From: CAZATK01 sp964488085
Lineage (GTDB): Bacteria > Patescibacteriota > Minisyncoccia > UBA6257 > UBA11618
Assembly: GCA_964488085.1 (NCBI GenBank)
Contig: CAZATK010000012.1
Span: 1-15,257, forward strand
Direction: 5' to 3'
DNA: 15,257 nt
The position numbers and the translations under genes were made by a program. Below are positions 7,677 to 13,647 of this stretch, piece by piece. Under the pieces are notes generated by a model, which was not told where the DNA came from, did not search any database, and worked only from the letters and a program-made list of their open reading frames with translations. How positions within the stretch are numbered: the stretch's first letter is position 1; each line of letters starts with the position of its first letter.

Positions 7677-7952
7677 TTAATGACCGAGCAGATGAATAAC
7701 TCTTTGAAAGGTGGCTTCAATTCCGTCAAACTTCTCATCCGGTCCTTCGCCATATCTACCACCGTTTGGTTCGGAGTAATCGGATATACCGAATTTCTGT
7801 CCCTGCTCCCATTCAATGATTACGAGTTTGCCATTGTGGGCTACACTGAGGAGCCAGCTTTCAACGGCGGGGTTCGTTGGTGGAGCAATATCGGTATTAG
7901 CAGAAGGGAACTGAGTGGAGATCTGTTTTTGCAGAAGCTCAAGTATGTTCAT
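7677..7952 (-). CDS. Small hypothetical protein (91 aa)
   Basis: I do not recognise a family. The 91 residues form a plausible small soluble alpha/beta protein: an N-terminal helix (MNILELLQKQI), a proline-containing turn, a strand (GKLVIIEWEQG), a Gly-rich segment with SEPNGGRYGEG, and a C-terminal helix (IEATFQRVIHLLG). It has no signal peptide or membrane segment. The ATG at 7950-7952 is chosen because AAAGGAAA lies 7 bases upstream; an open frame continues to a TTG at 8027, but that overlaps the -35 box. It has its own promoter and terminator, and its base composition is closer to balanced than the AT-rich core genes. A compact immunity-type or regulatory protein is possible but unsupported. 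Confidence 0.7.
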   Translation of the reverse strand: MNILELLQKQISTQFPSANTDIAPPTNPAVESWLLSVAHNGKLVIIEWEQGQKFGISDYSEPNGGRYGEGPDEKFDGIEATFQRVIHLLGH

Positions 7953-7998
7953 TGGTGCGTTTCCTTTGTTGCGGGTTTTGAATGAATTTGCTCCGCAC

Positions 7999-8027
7999 AA
8001 TATAACAAAATTGGCGATTGTTGTCAA
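7999..8027 (-). promoter_or_regulatory. Promoter of the 91-aa gene, abutting palindromic element B
   Basis: On the minus strand TTGACA (8022-8027) and TATATT (7999-8004) are 17 bp apart. The predicted start, near 7992, gives a leader of about 40 bases. The -35 box overlaps the last base of repeat copy B by one position. Confidence 0.8.
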
Positions 8028-8100
8028 TCCCGTTAGAGATCCGCCCTCGCCTATGGCGAGTGGCGGCAGCCACCTAGGGGCGGCTTATCTCTAACGGGAT
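8027..8100. repeat. Palindromic element copy B
   Basis: Inverted 14-bp ends: ATCCCGTTAGAGAT (8027-8040) and ATCTCTAACGGGAT (8087-8100). The interior holds a nested hairpin, CCGCC-CTCGCC-TAT-GGCGAG-TGGCGG, and a near-palindrome around CCTAGG. TCAAT flanks both sides if one A is assigned to the right end. It lies between tRNA-Lys(CUU) and the promoter of the 91-aa gene and may also end tRNA transcription, although no T tract follows. Confidence 0.85.
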
Positions 8101-8126
8101 CAATCCCACCCTCTTTCCTTATTTTG

Positions 8127-8197
8127 TGCCCCCACAAGGAATCGAACCTTGGTCAATTGCTTAAGAGGCAACTGCTTTACCATTAAGCTATAGGGGC
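8127..8197 (-). tRNA. tRNA-Lys (anticodon CUU)
   Basis: A 71-base cloverleaf on the minus strand: acceptor GCCCCTA/TGGGGGC, anticodon stem GTTGC/GCAAT, loop CTCTTAA, and T arm CAAGG-TTCGATT-CCTTG. The variable region has four bases. CCA is not encoded. It lies 11 bases downstream of tRNA-Arg and is probably co-transcribed with it. With the UUU species at 7492, both Lys codons have a dedicated tRNA in this window. Confidence 0.93.
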
Positions 8198-8208
8198 TCT
8201 CATATATG

Positions 8209-8282
8209 CGTCCTCGCCAGGATTTGAACCCGGAACCCCCTGGTTCGAAGCCAGGTGCTCTATCCAGTTGAGCTACGAGGAC
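8209..8282 (-). tRNA. tRNA-Arg (anticodon UCG)
   Basis: A 74-base cloverleaf on the minus strand with a perfect acceptor GTCCTCG/CGAGGAC, anticodon stem CCTGG/CCAGG, loop CTTCGAA and T arm CCGGG-TTCAAAT-CCTGG. UCG would read CGA and, by wobble, other CGN codons. The discriminator base is G and CCA is not encoded. Confidence 0.93.
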
Positions 8283-8291
8283 TTGTTTCGC

Positions 8292-8297
8292 ATTGTA
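8292..8297 (-). promoter_or_regulatory. -10 box of the tRNA-Arg / tRNA-Lys(CUU) unit
   Basis: TACAAT on the minus strand lies 9 bases upstream of the tRNA-Arg 5' end. The -35 at 17-bp spacing (TGGCTT) is weak. Confidence 0.45.
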
Positions 8298-8328
8298 AGC
8301 TAATCCTAAGTCTAAAGCCAGAGCTTTT

Positions 8329-8358
8329 TAAAAACAAACCCCCCGCCGAAGGCGGGGG
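8329..8358 (-). terminator. Intrinsic terminator of the 72-aa gene
   Basis: CCCCCGCC (8340-8347) and GGCGGGGG (8351-8358) form an 8-bp GC-only stem around a three-base loop. On the minus strand it is followed by TTTGTTTT. Confidence 0.85.
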
Positions 8359-8380
8359 ATCGTGTTGACGAGGCAGTGGG

Positions 8381-8599
8381 CTAGGTCTTCTTCCTGCTCA
8401 TTCGAGAGCGGGCCGCCTGCGGGCGAGCCAGGGCCGCCCGGATCCGTTCCGGGCTGATGCCGTGGCTGAGTTTGGCGCGCGGGCTCTGTTCTCGTACCGC
8501 GAAGAACAATCGCCACCTTTTGAAGTTGAAATCGGCAATGCTGATCTGCATTGCCCGGTAGCCACTCAAACCAGACGGTCCTCGATTCTTGTACCTCAT
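8381..8599 (-). CDS. Small basic hypothetical protein (72 aa), GC-rich gene
   Basis: I do not recognise a family. The 72 residues are strongly basic (many Arg and Lys), with an aromatic patch (FNFKRWRLFFAV, about 24-35), a helix with SPERIRAALARPQAARSR and a C-terminal RKKT. Nucleic-acid binding is a guess from the charge. The ATG at 8597-8599 is chosen because GGAGGAGG lies 6 bases upstream, a far stronger Shine-Dalgarno than in the core genes. The frame extends further upstream but across the -10 and -35 boxes. Third codon positions are GC-rich, unlike neighbouring cca. With its own promoter and terminator it looks like a self-contained acquired cassette. Confidence 0.65.
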   Translation of the reverse strand: MRYKNRGPSGLSGYRAMQISIADFNFKRWRLFFAVREQSPRAKLSHGISPERIRAALARPQAARSRMSRKKT

Positions 8600-8648
8600 C
8601 ACACACCTCCTCCGTGACATAAAAAACGTTTCAAGCAACAACACGCAT

Positions 8649-8677
8649 ACTATATCATATATAAAACTTATTGTCAA
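8649..8677 (-). promoter_or_regulatory. Promoter of the 72-aa gene
   Basis: On the minus strand TTGACA (8672-8677) and TATAGT (8649-8654) are separated by 17 bp. Transcription from about 8642 gives a leader of about 43 bases. It is divergent from the cca promoter. Confidence 0.8.
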
Positions 8678-8705
8678 GATATGGCAAATAAAGCCTATTA
8701 ACTTG

Positions 8706-8711
8706 TATTAT
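8706..8711 (+). promoter_or_regulatory. -10 box of the CCA-adding enzyme gene
   Basis: TATTAT ends 6 bases before the ATG at 8718, the same geometry as recG and the dksA-like gene. It supports 8718 as the start of a leaderless mRNA. No good -35 is visible. Confidence 0.45.
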
Positions 8712-8717
8712 TTAAAA

Positions 8718-10250
8718 ATGCAGACAAAAAAGATTAAAGAGATTGATCCCGTTAGAAGTAGCCTCGCCAAGGTCCTTCGGACTCACGCCAAAGGCGCGAG
8801 CGAGACTTCTAACGGGATTGATAATATATTTACAAAACTCAATGAAAATGGATACGAGGCCTTTTTAGTGGGCGGTTGTGTGCGAGATTTGCTTTTAAAT
8901 CGTCAGCCAAAAGATTGGGATATTGCCACTAACGCTTTGCCGGAGAGGGTTCAAGAGATTTTTCCCGACAGTGTTTATGAAAATAAATTTGGGACGGTAG
9001 CGGTTAAAACTGATTCTGCCGATTCTGCTTTAAAAATTATTGAGGTAACTACTTATCGTTGGGAAGGAGCGTATAAAGACAAGCGTCATCCTGATAAAGT
9101 GCAATTTGCCAAAACTATTGAAGATGATTTATCTAGAAGAGATTTTACTATTAACGCCATAGCTTTAAATTTAAAAGATTCACTGACTGTCGATCCTTTT
9201 AATGGCCAGGAAGATCTAAAGAATAAAATCATTCGCACTGTTGGCAATCCCGATGAAAGATTTAATGAAGACGCATTGCGTCTTATGAGAGCGGTTAGGT
9301 TGGCAACGGAATTAGGATTTATTATAGAACAAAAAACAGCTGAAGCAATAAAAAAGAACGCCGTTCTTTTAGAGGCAATTGCCAAGGAAAGAATTAGAGA
9401 CGAATTTATTAAATTAATTATGGCTGATAAGGCCATGGACGGCATTAAACAGATGTTGAATTTGGGCTTATTAAAATATGTTCTTCCGGAATTACTTGAA
9501 GGAGTTGATGTCGGGCAAAACAAGCATCATATCTACACGGTCTTTGAACATAATATCAGGGCTTTAGATTATGCCGCCAGCAAAAATTATTCTTTAGAAG
9601 TTCGTTTGGCCTCATTATTGCATGATGTTGGTAAACCTCGCACCAAGAAAGGGGATGGTCCGGACAGTACTTTTTATAACCATGATGTAGTGGGGGCTAA
9701 AATGAGCATGATTATTCTTGATAGATTACATTTTTCTAAAAAAATTGTTGAAAAGGTTGCTCATTTAGTTCGTTGTCATTTGTTTTATTATAATGTTGGC
9801 GAGGTAAGTGAGGCGGGAGTGCGCCGTTTTTTGCGTAAAGTTGGTCCGGAGCATGTAGACGATCTTATCAGAGTGAGAGAAGCGGATAGAATTGGTTCCG
9901 GAGTTCCCAAAGCCGTTCCCTACAAACTGCGTCATCTTTTATTTATGATTGAAAAAGTTAAAGCAGACCCCATTGACACTAGAATGCTTAATATTGATGG
10001 CAATGATGTAATGAAATTAGGTAATCTGCAACCCGGGCCAAAAGTGGGGCAAATTTTAGCAGTGCTTTTAGAAGAAATTCTAGATGACCCAAATAAAAAC
10101 AATGATGATTCGCTCAAAAATAGAATTCAAGAACTTAATAAAATGGATGAAAGTGAATTAAAAAAACTGGCGGAAACAGCTAAGGGAACAAAAGAAGAAT
10201 TTGAGTTTAGAGTAGAATCTAAAATAAAGGAAAAGTTTTTTATTAAATAA
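8718..10250 (+). CDS. cca: CCA tRNA nucleotidyltransferase / poly(A) polymerase family, with HD domain
   Basis: The 510-residue protein starts with the class II nucleotidyltransferase core: LVGGCVRDLLL (about 50-60), D66-W-D68 as metal ligands, and RRDFTINAIAL. An RNA-binding helical region and an HD domain (H302, D303 in LHDVGKP; FYNHDVVGAKM) follow. It adds CCA to tRNA 3' ends; all four tRNA genes here lack CCA, so this activity is needed. The ATG at 8718 is preferred because a -10 box lies just upstream and a 43-codon extension to 8589 would cross a divergent promoter. Residues 11-33 are encoded exactly by a palindromic element inserted in frame, between the short N-terminal tail and the first helix (DNIFTKLNENGYEA). 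CCA-adding and poly(A) polymerase activities cannot be told apart with certainty by eye. Confidence 0.94.
   Translation: MQTKKIKEIDPVRSSLAKVLRTHAKGASETSNGIDNIFTKLNENGYEAFLVGGCVRDLLLNRQPKDWDIATNALPERVQEIFPDSVYENKFGTVAVKTDSADSALKIIEVTTYRWEGAYKDKRHPDKVQFAKTIEDDLSRRDFTINAIALNLKDSLTVDPFNGQEDLKNKIIRTVGNPDERFNEDALRLMRAVRLATELGFIIEQKTAEAIKKNAVLLEAIAKERIRDEFIKLIMADKAMDGIKQMLNLGLLKYVLPELLEGVDVGQNKHHIYTVFEHNIRALDYAASKNYSLEVRLASLLHDVGKPRTKKGDGPDSTFYNHDVVGAKMSMIILDRLHFSKKIVEKVAHLVRCHLFYYNVGEVSEAGVRRFLRKVGPEHVDDLIRVREADRIGSGVPKAVPYKLRHLLFMIEKVKADPIDTRMLNIDGNDVMKLGNLQPGPKVGQILAVLLEEILDDPNKNNDDSLKNRIQELNKMDESELKKLAETAKGTKEEFEFRVESKIKEKFFIK
8746..8818. repeat. Palindromic element copy C, in frame inside cca
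   Basis: Inverted ends ATCCCGTTAGAAGT and ACTTCTAACGGGAT. The core CCCG...CGGG spans 8748-8816, 69 bp or exactly 23 codons. ATTGAT directly precedes and follows the core (8742-8747, 8817-8822), consistent with a 6-bp target duplication and a net 75-bp, 25-codon insertion. The left half (AGTAGCCTCGCC through CCTTCGGACTC) is identical to copy D read on the other strand; the internal hairpin (CGCC-AAA-GGCG) differs. Confidence 0.9.
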
Positions 10251-10260
10251 GAGAATTTGC

Positions 10261-10305
10261 CGCCCAATGAATTGGGCGAGCCTCGCCCCAATTTCGATTG
10301 GGGCG
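10261..10305. repeat. Two perfect hairpins after cca
   Basis: CGCCCAAT-GA-ATTGGGCG (10261-10278) and CGCCCCAAT-TTCG-ATTGGGGCG (10284-10305) are perfect 8- and 9-bp stems with related sequences. They begin 11 bases after the cca stop codon. No T tract follows either, so they may be repeats or RNA-stabilising stems rather than terminators. Confidence 0.65.
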
Positions 10306-10362
10306 GGAAGGGGGATTAGAAGGGGAGATTAAGAGGAAATACCACGTTTAATTCCCAAATCT

Positions 10363-10479
10363 CAATGACCAATGACCAATAAAGCCACAATGACTCAAGC
10401 CCCAATCCGTTAGTTAGCGTATTGGGATTTTTTAAAAATTGGGATTTTATTGGAACTTGGTCATTGGCGCTTGGGGCTT
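10363..10479. repeat. AATGACCAA / AAGCCCCAA repeat block with inverted halves
   Basis: CAATGACCAATGACCAA (10363-10379) and AAGCCCCAA (10397-10405) reappear inverted as TTGGTCATTGG (10457-10467) and TTGGGGCTT (10471-10479). Between them ATTGGGATTTT occurs twice in direct orientation. The block fills most of the gap between the convergent cca and comM genes. The same CAATGACCAA core is duplicated inside pnp. Confidence 0.7.
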
Positions 10480-10487
10480 CGTAGCGC

Positions 10488-12005
10488 TTACTTCTCTCTC
10501 AATCTATAACTAAACGCCTCTGATAAATGTCTCTCTTCCACTATTTTTGAATCATCTAAATCTGCAATGGTTTGAGCAACTTTTAATACACGGTAGTAAC
10601 CGCGTGCCGAAACTAGAGATTTTTTAAAGACCGTTTCTAGGAATTTTTCGGCTTCTTTTGACAACTGAATGAGCTGATCACATTGTTTAGAGGTCATTTC
10701 AGAATTAATTAAGGATTGAAATCTTTGAGATTGTTTTAAACGAGCTTTAATTACTTTTTCTTTAAATAGAGCGCTAGTTTTTTCGCTATTTTTACTTCTT
10801 AGTTCATTTAACTCCACTCTTGGGATATTGATTTGAATATCAATTCTGTCTAAAAGCGGGCCGGAAATTTTTTTCTGATATTGCAAAATAGAATTTGCGG
10901 TGCATATACATTCTTTTTGATCGTCATTGTAATAACCGCACGGGCAAGGATTCATTGCGGCTATAAAAATAAAATTAGCAGGAAAATACAGATTGTTTTT
11001 AACGCGAGAAATTAAAACTTCGCGATTCTCTAAGGGTTGGCGTAATGATTCCAGTAAGTCGCGATGAAACTCTGGTAGTTCATCAAGAAATAAGATTCCT
11101 CTATGCGCCAAACTTATTTCTCCCGGTCGAGGATGAGCGCCGCCTCCAATGACAGCTGGCATTGAAGCGCTGTGATGAGGCGCGCGAAACGGGCGACTGC
11201 CAATGATTAATTCCTTTTGAAGGCCTGTCGCGCTGTAAATTTGAATTACTTCTATTAATTCTTTTTCTGAAAGGGTAGGCAACAAAGAAATTAAAGCTTT
11301 GGCAAGCATTGTTTTGCCACCGCCCGGCGAGCCAACCATTAGCACATTATGACCGCCAGCCGCCGCTATCATTAACGCCCTCTTTGCGTTTTCTTGCCCC
11401 TTAATTTCTGAAAAATCAATCAGATTATCTGTGCTGTTTGGAGAATATTGAATATACGGTTGAGACGCAATTTCTTTTTTATTTTCCAAATGCGATATTA
11501 ATTGGCTTAAATTTTTGATGGGAATAACTTCTACTTCATTTACAATGGCGGCCTCTTCAGCATTGGATTGGGGTACAAATATAGTTTTAAATTTTAATTT
11601 TTTGCAAAGAAGAGTGGTATTTAAAGCCCCATTGATTGATCTTAGCGAGCCATCAAGCGCCAATTCGCCCACAAACATTTTGTCTTCAGCGGGAAACTCT
11701 TTTATTTGTTTAGTGGCGAGCAAATAACCAACGGCAATGGCTAAATCATATTGCGAGCCGTTCTTTTTTAAATCGGCTGGAGCAAGATTTACCACTATTT
11801 TTTTATTTTCTTTATTGGGCGGTTTAACTCCCGAATTTTTTAACGCGGAACAAACTCTTTCTTTGGCTTCTGATAGGGCTTTATCGGCAAGTCCTACAAT
11901 GCTAAAGGCGTGAAGTCCAACATGTAAGTCCGTTTCAACTTCTACCAAGCGCGCTTCAATGCCTTCTAATTCTGCCGAAAAAATCCTAGAGAAATTATTA
12001 TTCAC
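10488..12005 (-). CDS. comM: YifB/ComM family Mg-chelatase-like AAA+ ATPase
   Basis: The 505-residue protein has the YifB/ComM layout: N-terminal ChlI-type domain (about 1-170, with LVEVETDLHVGLHAFSIVGL), AAA+ core with Walker A GSPGGGKT at 225-232, Walker B FLDELPEF, FRAPHHSAS, the Cys motif NPCPCGYY with two further cysteines, and a C-terminal helical lid domain. ComM acts as a branch-migration helicase that extends recombination tracts in natural transformation. The start is GTG at 12003-12005, which gives the expected N terminus; there is no Shine-Dalgarno sequence. It lies 41 bases downstream of the dksA-like gene on the same strand and is probably transcribed with it. Confidence 0.94.
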   Translation of the reverse strand: MNNNFSRIFSAELEGIEARLVEVETDLHVGLHAFSIVGLADKALSEAKERVCSALKNSGVKPPNKENKKIVVNLAPADLKKNGSQYDLAIAVGYLLATKQIKEFPAEDKMFVGELALDGSLRSINGALNTTLLCKKLKFKTIFVPQSNAEEAAIVNEVEVIPIKNLSQLISHLENKKEIASQPYIQYSPNSTDNLIDFSEIKGQENAKRALMIAAAGGHNVLMVGSPGGGKTMLAKALISLLPTLSEKELIEVIQIYSATGLQKELIIGSRPFRAPHHSASMPAVIGGGAHPRPGEISLAHRGILFLDELPEFHRDLLESLRQPLENREVLISRVKNNLYFPANFIFIAAMNPCPCGYYNDDQKECICTANSILQYQKKISGPLLDRIDIQINIPRVELNELRSKNSEKTSALFKEKVIKARLKQSQRFQSLINSEMTSKQCDQLIQLSKEAEKFLETVFKKSLVSARGYYRVLKVAQTIADLDDSKIVEERHLSEAFSYRLREK

Positions 12006-12046
12006 AATTAGCGACAGAATATATCAAAGCAAATTGAAAAGTCAAT

Positions 12047-12382
12047 TTATAATTCTTTACAATTCTTACAGAAATGAGATTCTGGGTCAGCTCCCAGAAC
12101 TTCTGTTTCTATGGCGTTACTGCATTGTTCGCATTTGCCATAAGTGTCGTTTTTAATTTTTTCTAAAGCCGCGTTAACGCTGTTTAGCGTTTTTGTTAAA
12201 GATTTTTTTATGGAATAGTTAGCGCCCATCTCTTCCGCTTCATCGGCTTCTTCGTCAAGCATTGCTCCCTCTGTATCGTTACCCATTTCTGTAACAAGGG
12301 GCGTGTTTTTCAATTCTTGCTCAAGCTCTTTTTTCCTTTGTAATAATATGGACTCAAACTTTTTTAATTCTTCAGGAATCAT
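12047..12382 (-). CDS. TraR/DksA-type C4 zinc-finger protein
   Basis: The 111-residue protein has a long N-terminal coiled coil (about 3-28 and 55-80), separated by an acidic stretch (LDEEADEAEE), and a C-terminal C4 zinc finger: C84-x2-C87 and C105-x2-C108. This is the DksA/TraR plan; such proteins enter the RNA polymerase secondary channel and modify promoter response, often with ppGpp. The coiled-coil tip lacks the DxxDxA motif in an obvious form, so it may not act exactly like E. coli DksA. The ATG at 12380-12382 lies 7 bases after a -10 box, predicting a leaderless mRNA. Confidence 0.88.
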   Translation of the reverse strand: MIPEELKKFESILLQRKKELEQELKNTPLVTEMGNDTEGAMLDEEADEAEEMGANYSIKKSLTKTLNSVNAALEKIKNDTYGKCEQCSNAIETEVLGADPESHFCKNCKEL

Positions 12383-12389
12383 ATGCTAT

Positions 12390-12418
12390 ATTTTATAAGA
12401 ATTAGGATATTGATGCAA
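12390..12418 (-). promoter_or_regulatory. Promoter of the dksA-like / comM operon
   Basis: On the minus strand TTGCAT (12413-12418) and TAAAAT (12390-12395) are 17 bp apart. The -10 ends 7 bases before the ATG, so the mRNA would be leaderless. Confidence 0.6.
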
Positions 12419-12444
12419 GTTGATGTTTAGTTCTCATCACTCTT

Positions 12445-12480
12445 TTATCATTATTGGCCCGATCGGGCCAGATATGATAA
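12445..12480. repeat. 36-bp palindrome centred on GGCCCGATCGGGCC
   Basis: The arms match over 18 bases except for three central-arm positions (TAT against ATC). The core TGGCCCGATCGGGCCA (12455-12470) is perfect. It lies between divergent promoters, just before element D. No T tract follows, so it is not a clear terminator. Confidence 0.7.
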
Positions 12481-12490
12481 AGGGGGCTTG

Positions 12491-12565
12491 CCCCGTTAGA
12501 AGTCTCGCTCGTTCGCCCGAGGCGAACGAGTCCGAAGGACCTTGGCGAGGCTACTTCTAACGGGG
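12491..12565. repeat. Palindromic element copy D (reverse orientation to C)
   Basis: Ends CCCCGTTAGAAGT and ACTTCTAACGGGG. Read on the minus strand, the left half is identical to copy C through CCTTCGGACTC, and the closing GAGCGAGACTTCTAACGGG is also shared. The internal hairpin differs: GTTCGCC-TC-GGGCGAAC instead of CGCC-AAA-GGCG. A small hairpin GGGGC-TT-GCCCC overlaps its left end. No target duplication is visible. Confidence 0.85.
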
Positions 12566-12567
12566 TA

Positions 12568-12595
12568 TTGACATTCTCTAATGGTCTGCTACAAT
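12568..12595 (+). promoter_or_regulatory. Promoter of the 304-aa gene
   Basis: TTGACA (12568-12573) and TACAAT (12590-12595) are 16 bp apart. Repeat copy D ends 2 bp upstream of the -35 box. Predicted start near 12603, leader about 60 bases. Confidence 0.85.
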
Positions 12596-12607
12596 ACGGC
12601 CATGATT

Positions 12608-12624
12608 CAGCGTATGTAACGCTG
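12608..12624 (+). promoter_or_regulatory. Hairpin at the 5' end of the 304-aa gene leader
   Basis: CAGCGT-ATGTA-ACGCTG forms a perfect 6-bp stem a few bases from the predicted transcript 5' end. It could protect the transcript or be a protein-binding site; neither is demonstrated. Confidence 0.45.
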
Positions 12625-12663
12625 GACAATGTTAGTACCTTTATTTTTTTGAGGAGGTTTGAG

Positions 12664-13578
12664 ATGGCCAGGAAAGAAGGAAGAAAGAGCGGATCGACGG
12701 GGACCACCATGCCCTTGAAGATTGGGGACAGTCTCCCACTCAATGTGGATGTGGCGCCGGACCATACGCCCATCGTCGAGAGTCGTGAGGTCGAGGGTGG
12801 AGAGGCCGAAAAGGCCGTCGAAAACCCCAAGAGCGTTGTCCAACAGGTGTACGCCTTTTCCAGGGAGCTTGCAAAGAGGCTTCACGAGGAAGAGCAGTAC
12901 TACAACCTCGACATCCCCAATCTGACGACTTTGAGCCAGATGCTCGATCGTCAGTTGACGGAAGAAGAGGTCGTCGGTCCGTTCGTTTGGGCCGACAACG
13001 ACGGTCCGAACAGGGCGAAGAATGGGTACAAGTGCGCCTATCCTCAGTGCCCAAACGGTGGTCGTGCCTTCCAGCCCTATGCCTCCGTCTTGATTGACTA
13101 CGAAGTCTTCAAGGAGGAGGCGTTCGGCGATCGGTCGTGGGTGCCTTCTTCCGGAGACAAGCTCACCGTGACCGATCGCAGCTTCCTCTGCGTTCGGCGT
13201 ACGCGGTTGGCCGACGAGGTCATGGAACTGGGAGCATATCTCGTTTTCAACGGGAAGCTCATAGGTCCGTTCTGCGGGACCCAGTTCTACATTGATCGGG
13301 TGAAGCAACGGGCTTACCCGAACAACAGCGGCTGTCTGGGCACATTGAGGACGATGATCGGCCAGAAGAGCTTTGAAGCGCTCGATGAGCGCTTCAGGGA
13401 AGGCAAGAGGGCGCGGCCGGCTCCGAGTTTCTCCTATGCGCAGGGGATACGGTTCATCAGCGCTCCCGCGATTCGTCCGGATGGGAAGAAGGTCAAGAGG
13501 ACTGATGAGGAGAAGAAGGTCGACCGGGAAGATTCCGACCGCAAGGTCGGGAGCTATCTCGACAGCCTTCTGTCGTAG
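12664..13578 (+). CDS. GC-rich orphan protein (304 aa), function unknown
   Basis: I do not recognise a family. Residues 1-55 are polar and probably disordered. Residues 56-105 are helical and charged. A central domain (about 106-265) contains five cysteines at 124, 129, 176, 204 and 224, with C124-x4-C129 in a YKCAYPQCPNGG context that suggests a metal site. The C terminus (about 272-304) is very rich in Lys, Asp and Glu. There is no signal peptide or membrane segment. The ATG at 12664 is supported by AGGAGG 6 bases upstream; the open frame extends to 12568 but only through the promoter. Third positions are strongly GC-biased, in sharp contrast with the AT-rich core genes, which points to foreign origin or unusual selection. 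It is a single-gene unit with its own promoter and terminator. Confidence 0.8.
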   Translation: MARKEGRKSGSTGTTMPLKIGDSLPLNVDVAPDHTPIVESREVEGGEAEKAVENPKSVVQQVYAFSRELAKRLHEEEQYYNLDIPNLTTLSQMLDRQLTEEEVVGPFVWADNDGPNRAKNGYKCAYPQCPNGGRAFQPYASVLIDYEVFKEEAFGDRSWVPSSGDKLTVTDRSFLCVRRTRLADEVMELGAYLVFNGKLIGPFCGTQFYIDRVKQRAYPNNSGCLGTLRTMIGQKSFEALDERFREGKRARPAPSFSYAQGIRFISAPAIRPDGKKVKRTDEEKKVDREDSDRKVGSYLDSLLS

Positions 13579-13615
13579 TCCAAGGAGATCCCAGTTGCTA
13601 GGGACGGTGGCAACA

Positions 13616-13647
13616 AGCCCGAGCGCGCAAGCGCCCGGGCTTTTTTT
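13616..13647 (+). terminator. Intrinsic terminator of the 304-aa gene
   Basis: AGCCCGAGCGC and GCGCCCGGGCT form an 11-bp stem with one A-C mismatch, capped by a GCAA tetraloop and followed by seven T. Confidence 0.93.

Noticed and set aside
7635..7985. 116-codon plus-strand frame opposite the 91-aa gene
   Set aside because: It begins inside the terminator palindrome and lacks a promoter or ribosome-binding site; the minus frame has promoter, Shine-Dalgarno and terminator.
8328..8606. 92-codon minus-strand frame overlapping the 72-aa gene
   Set aside because: It runs through the terminator hairpin at 8329-8358. The alternative frame starts correctly spaced from GGAGGAGG and ends before the terminator.
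8589..8717. Upstream extension of the CCA-adding enzyme to an ATG at 8589
   Set aside because: It would cross the divergent promoter and start of the 72-aa gene, and adds a sequence unlike any cca N terminus. The -10 box at 8706-8711 supports 8718.
9086..9523. 145-codon minus-strand frame inside cca
   Set aside because: It is a shadow of the strongly conserved cca frame, with low-complexity composition and no initiation signals.
12568..12663. Start of the 304-aa gene at 12568
   Set aside because: That codon overlaps the TTGACA -35 box, so it could not be in the transcript; the ATG at 12664 follows AGGAGG at 6 bases.
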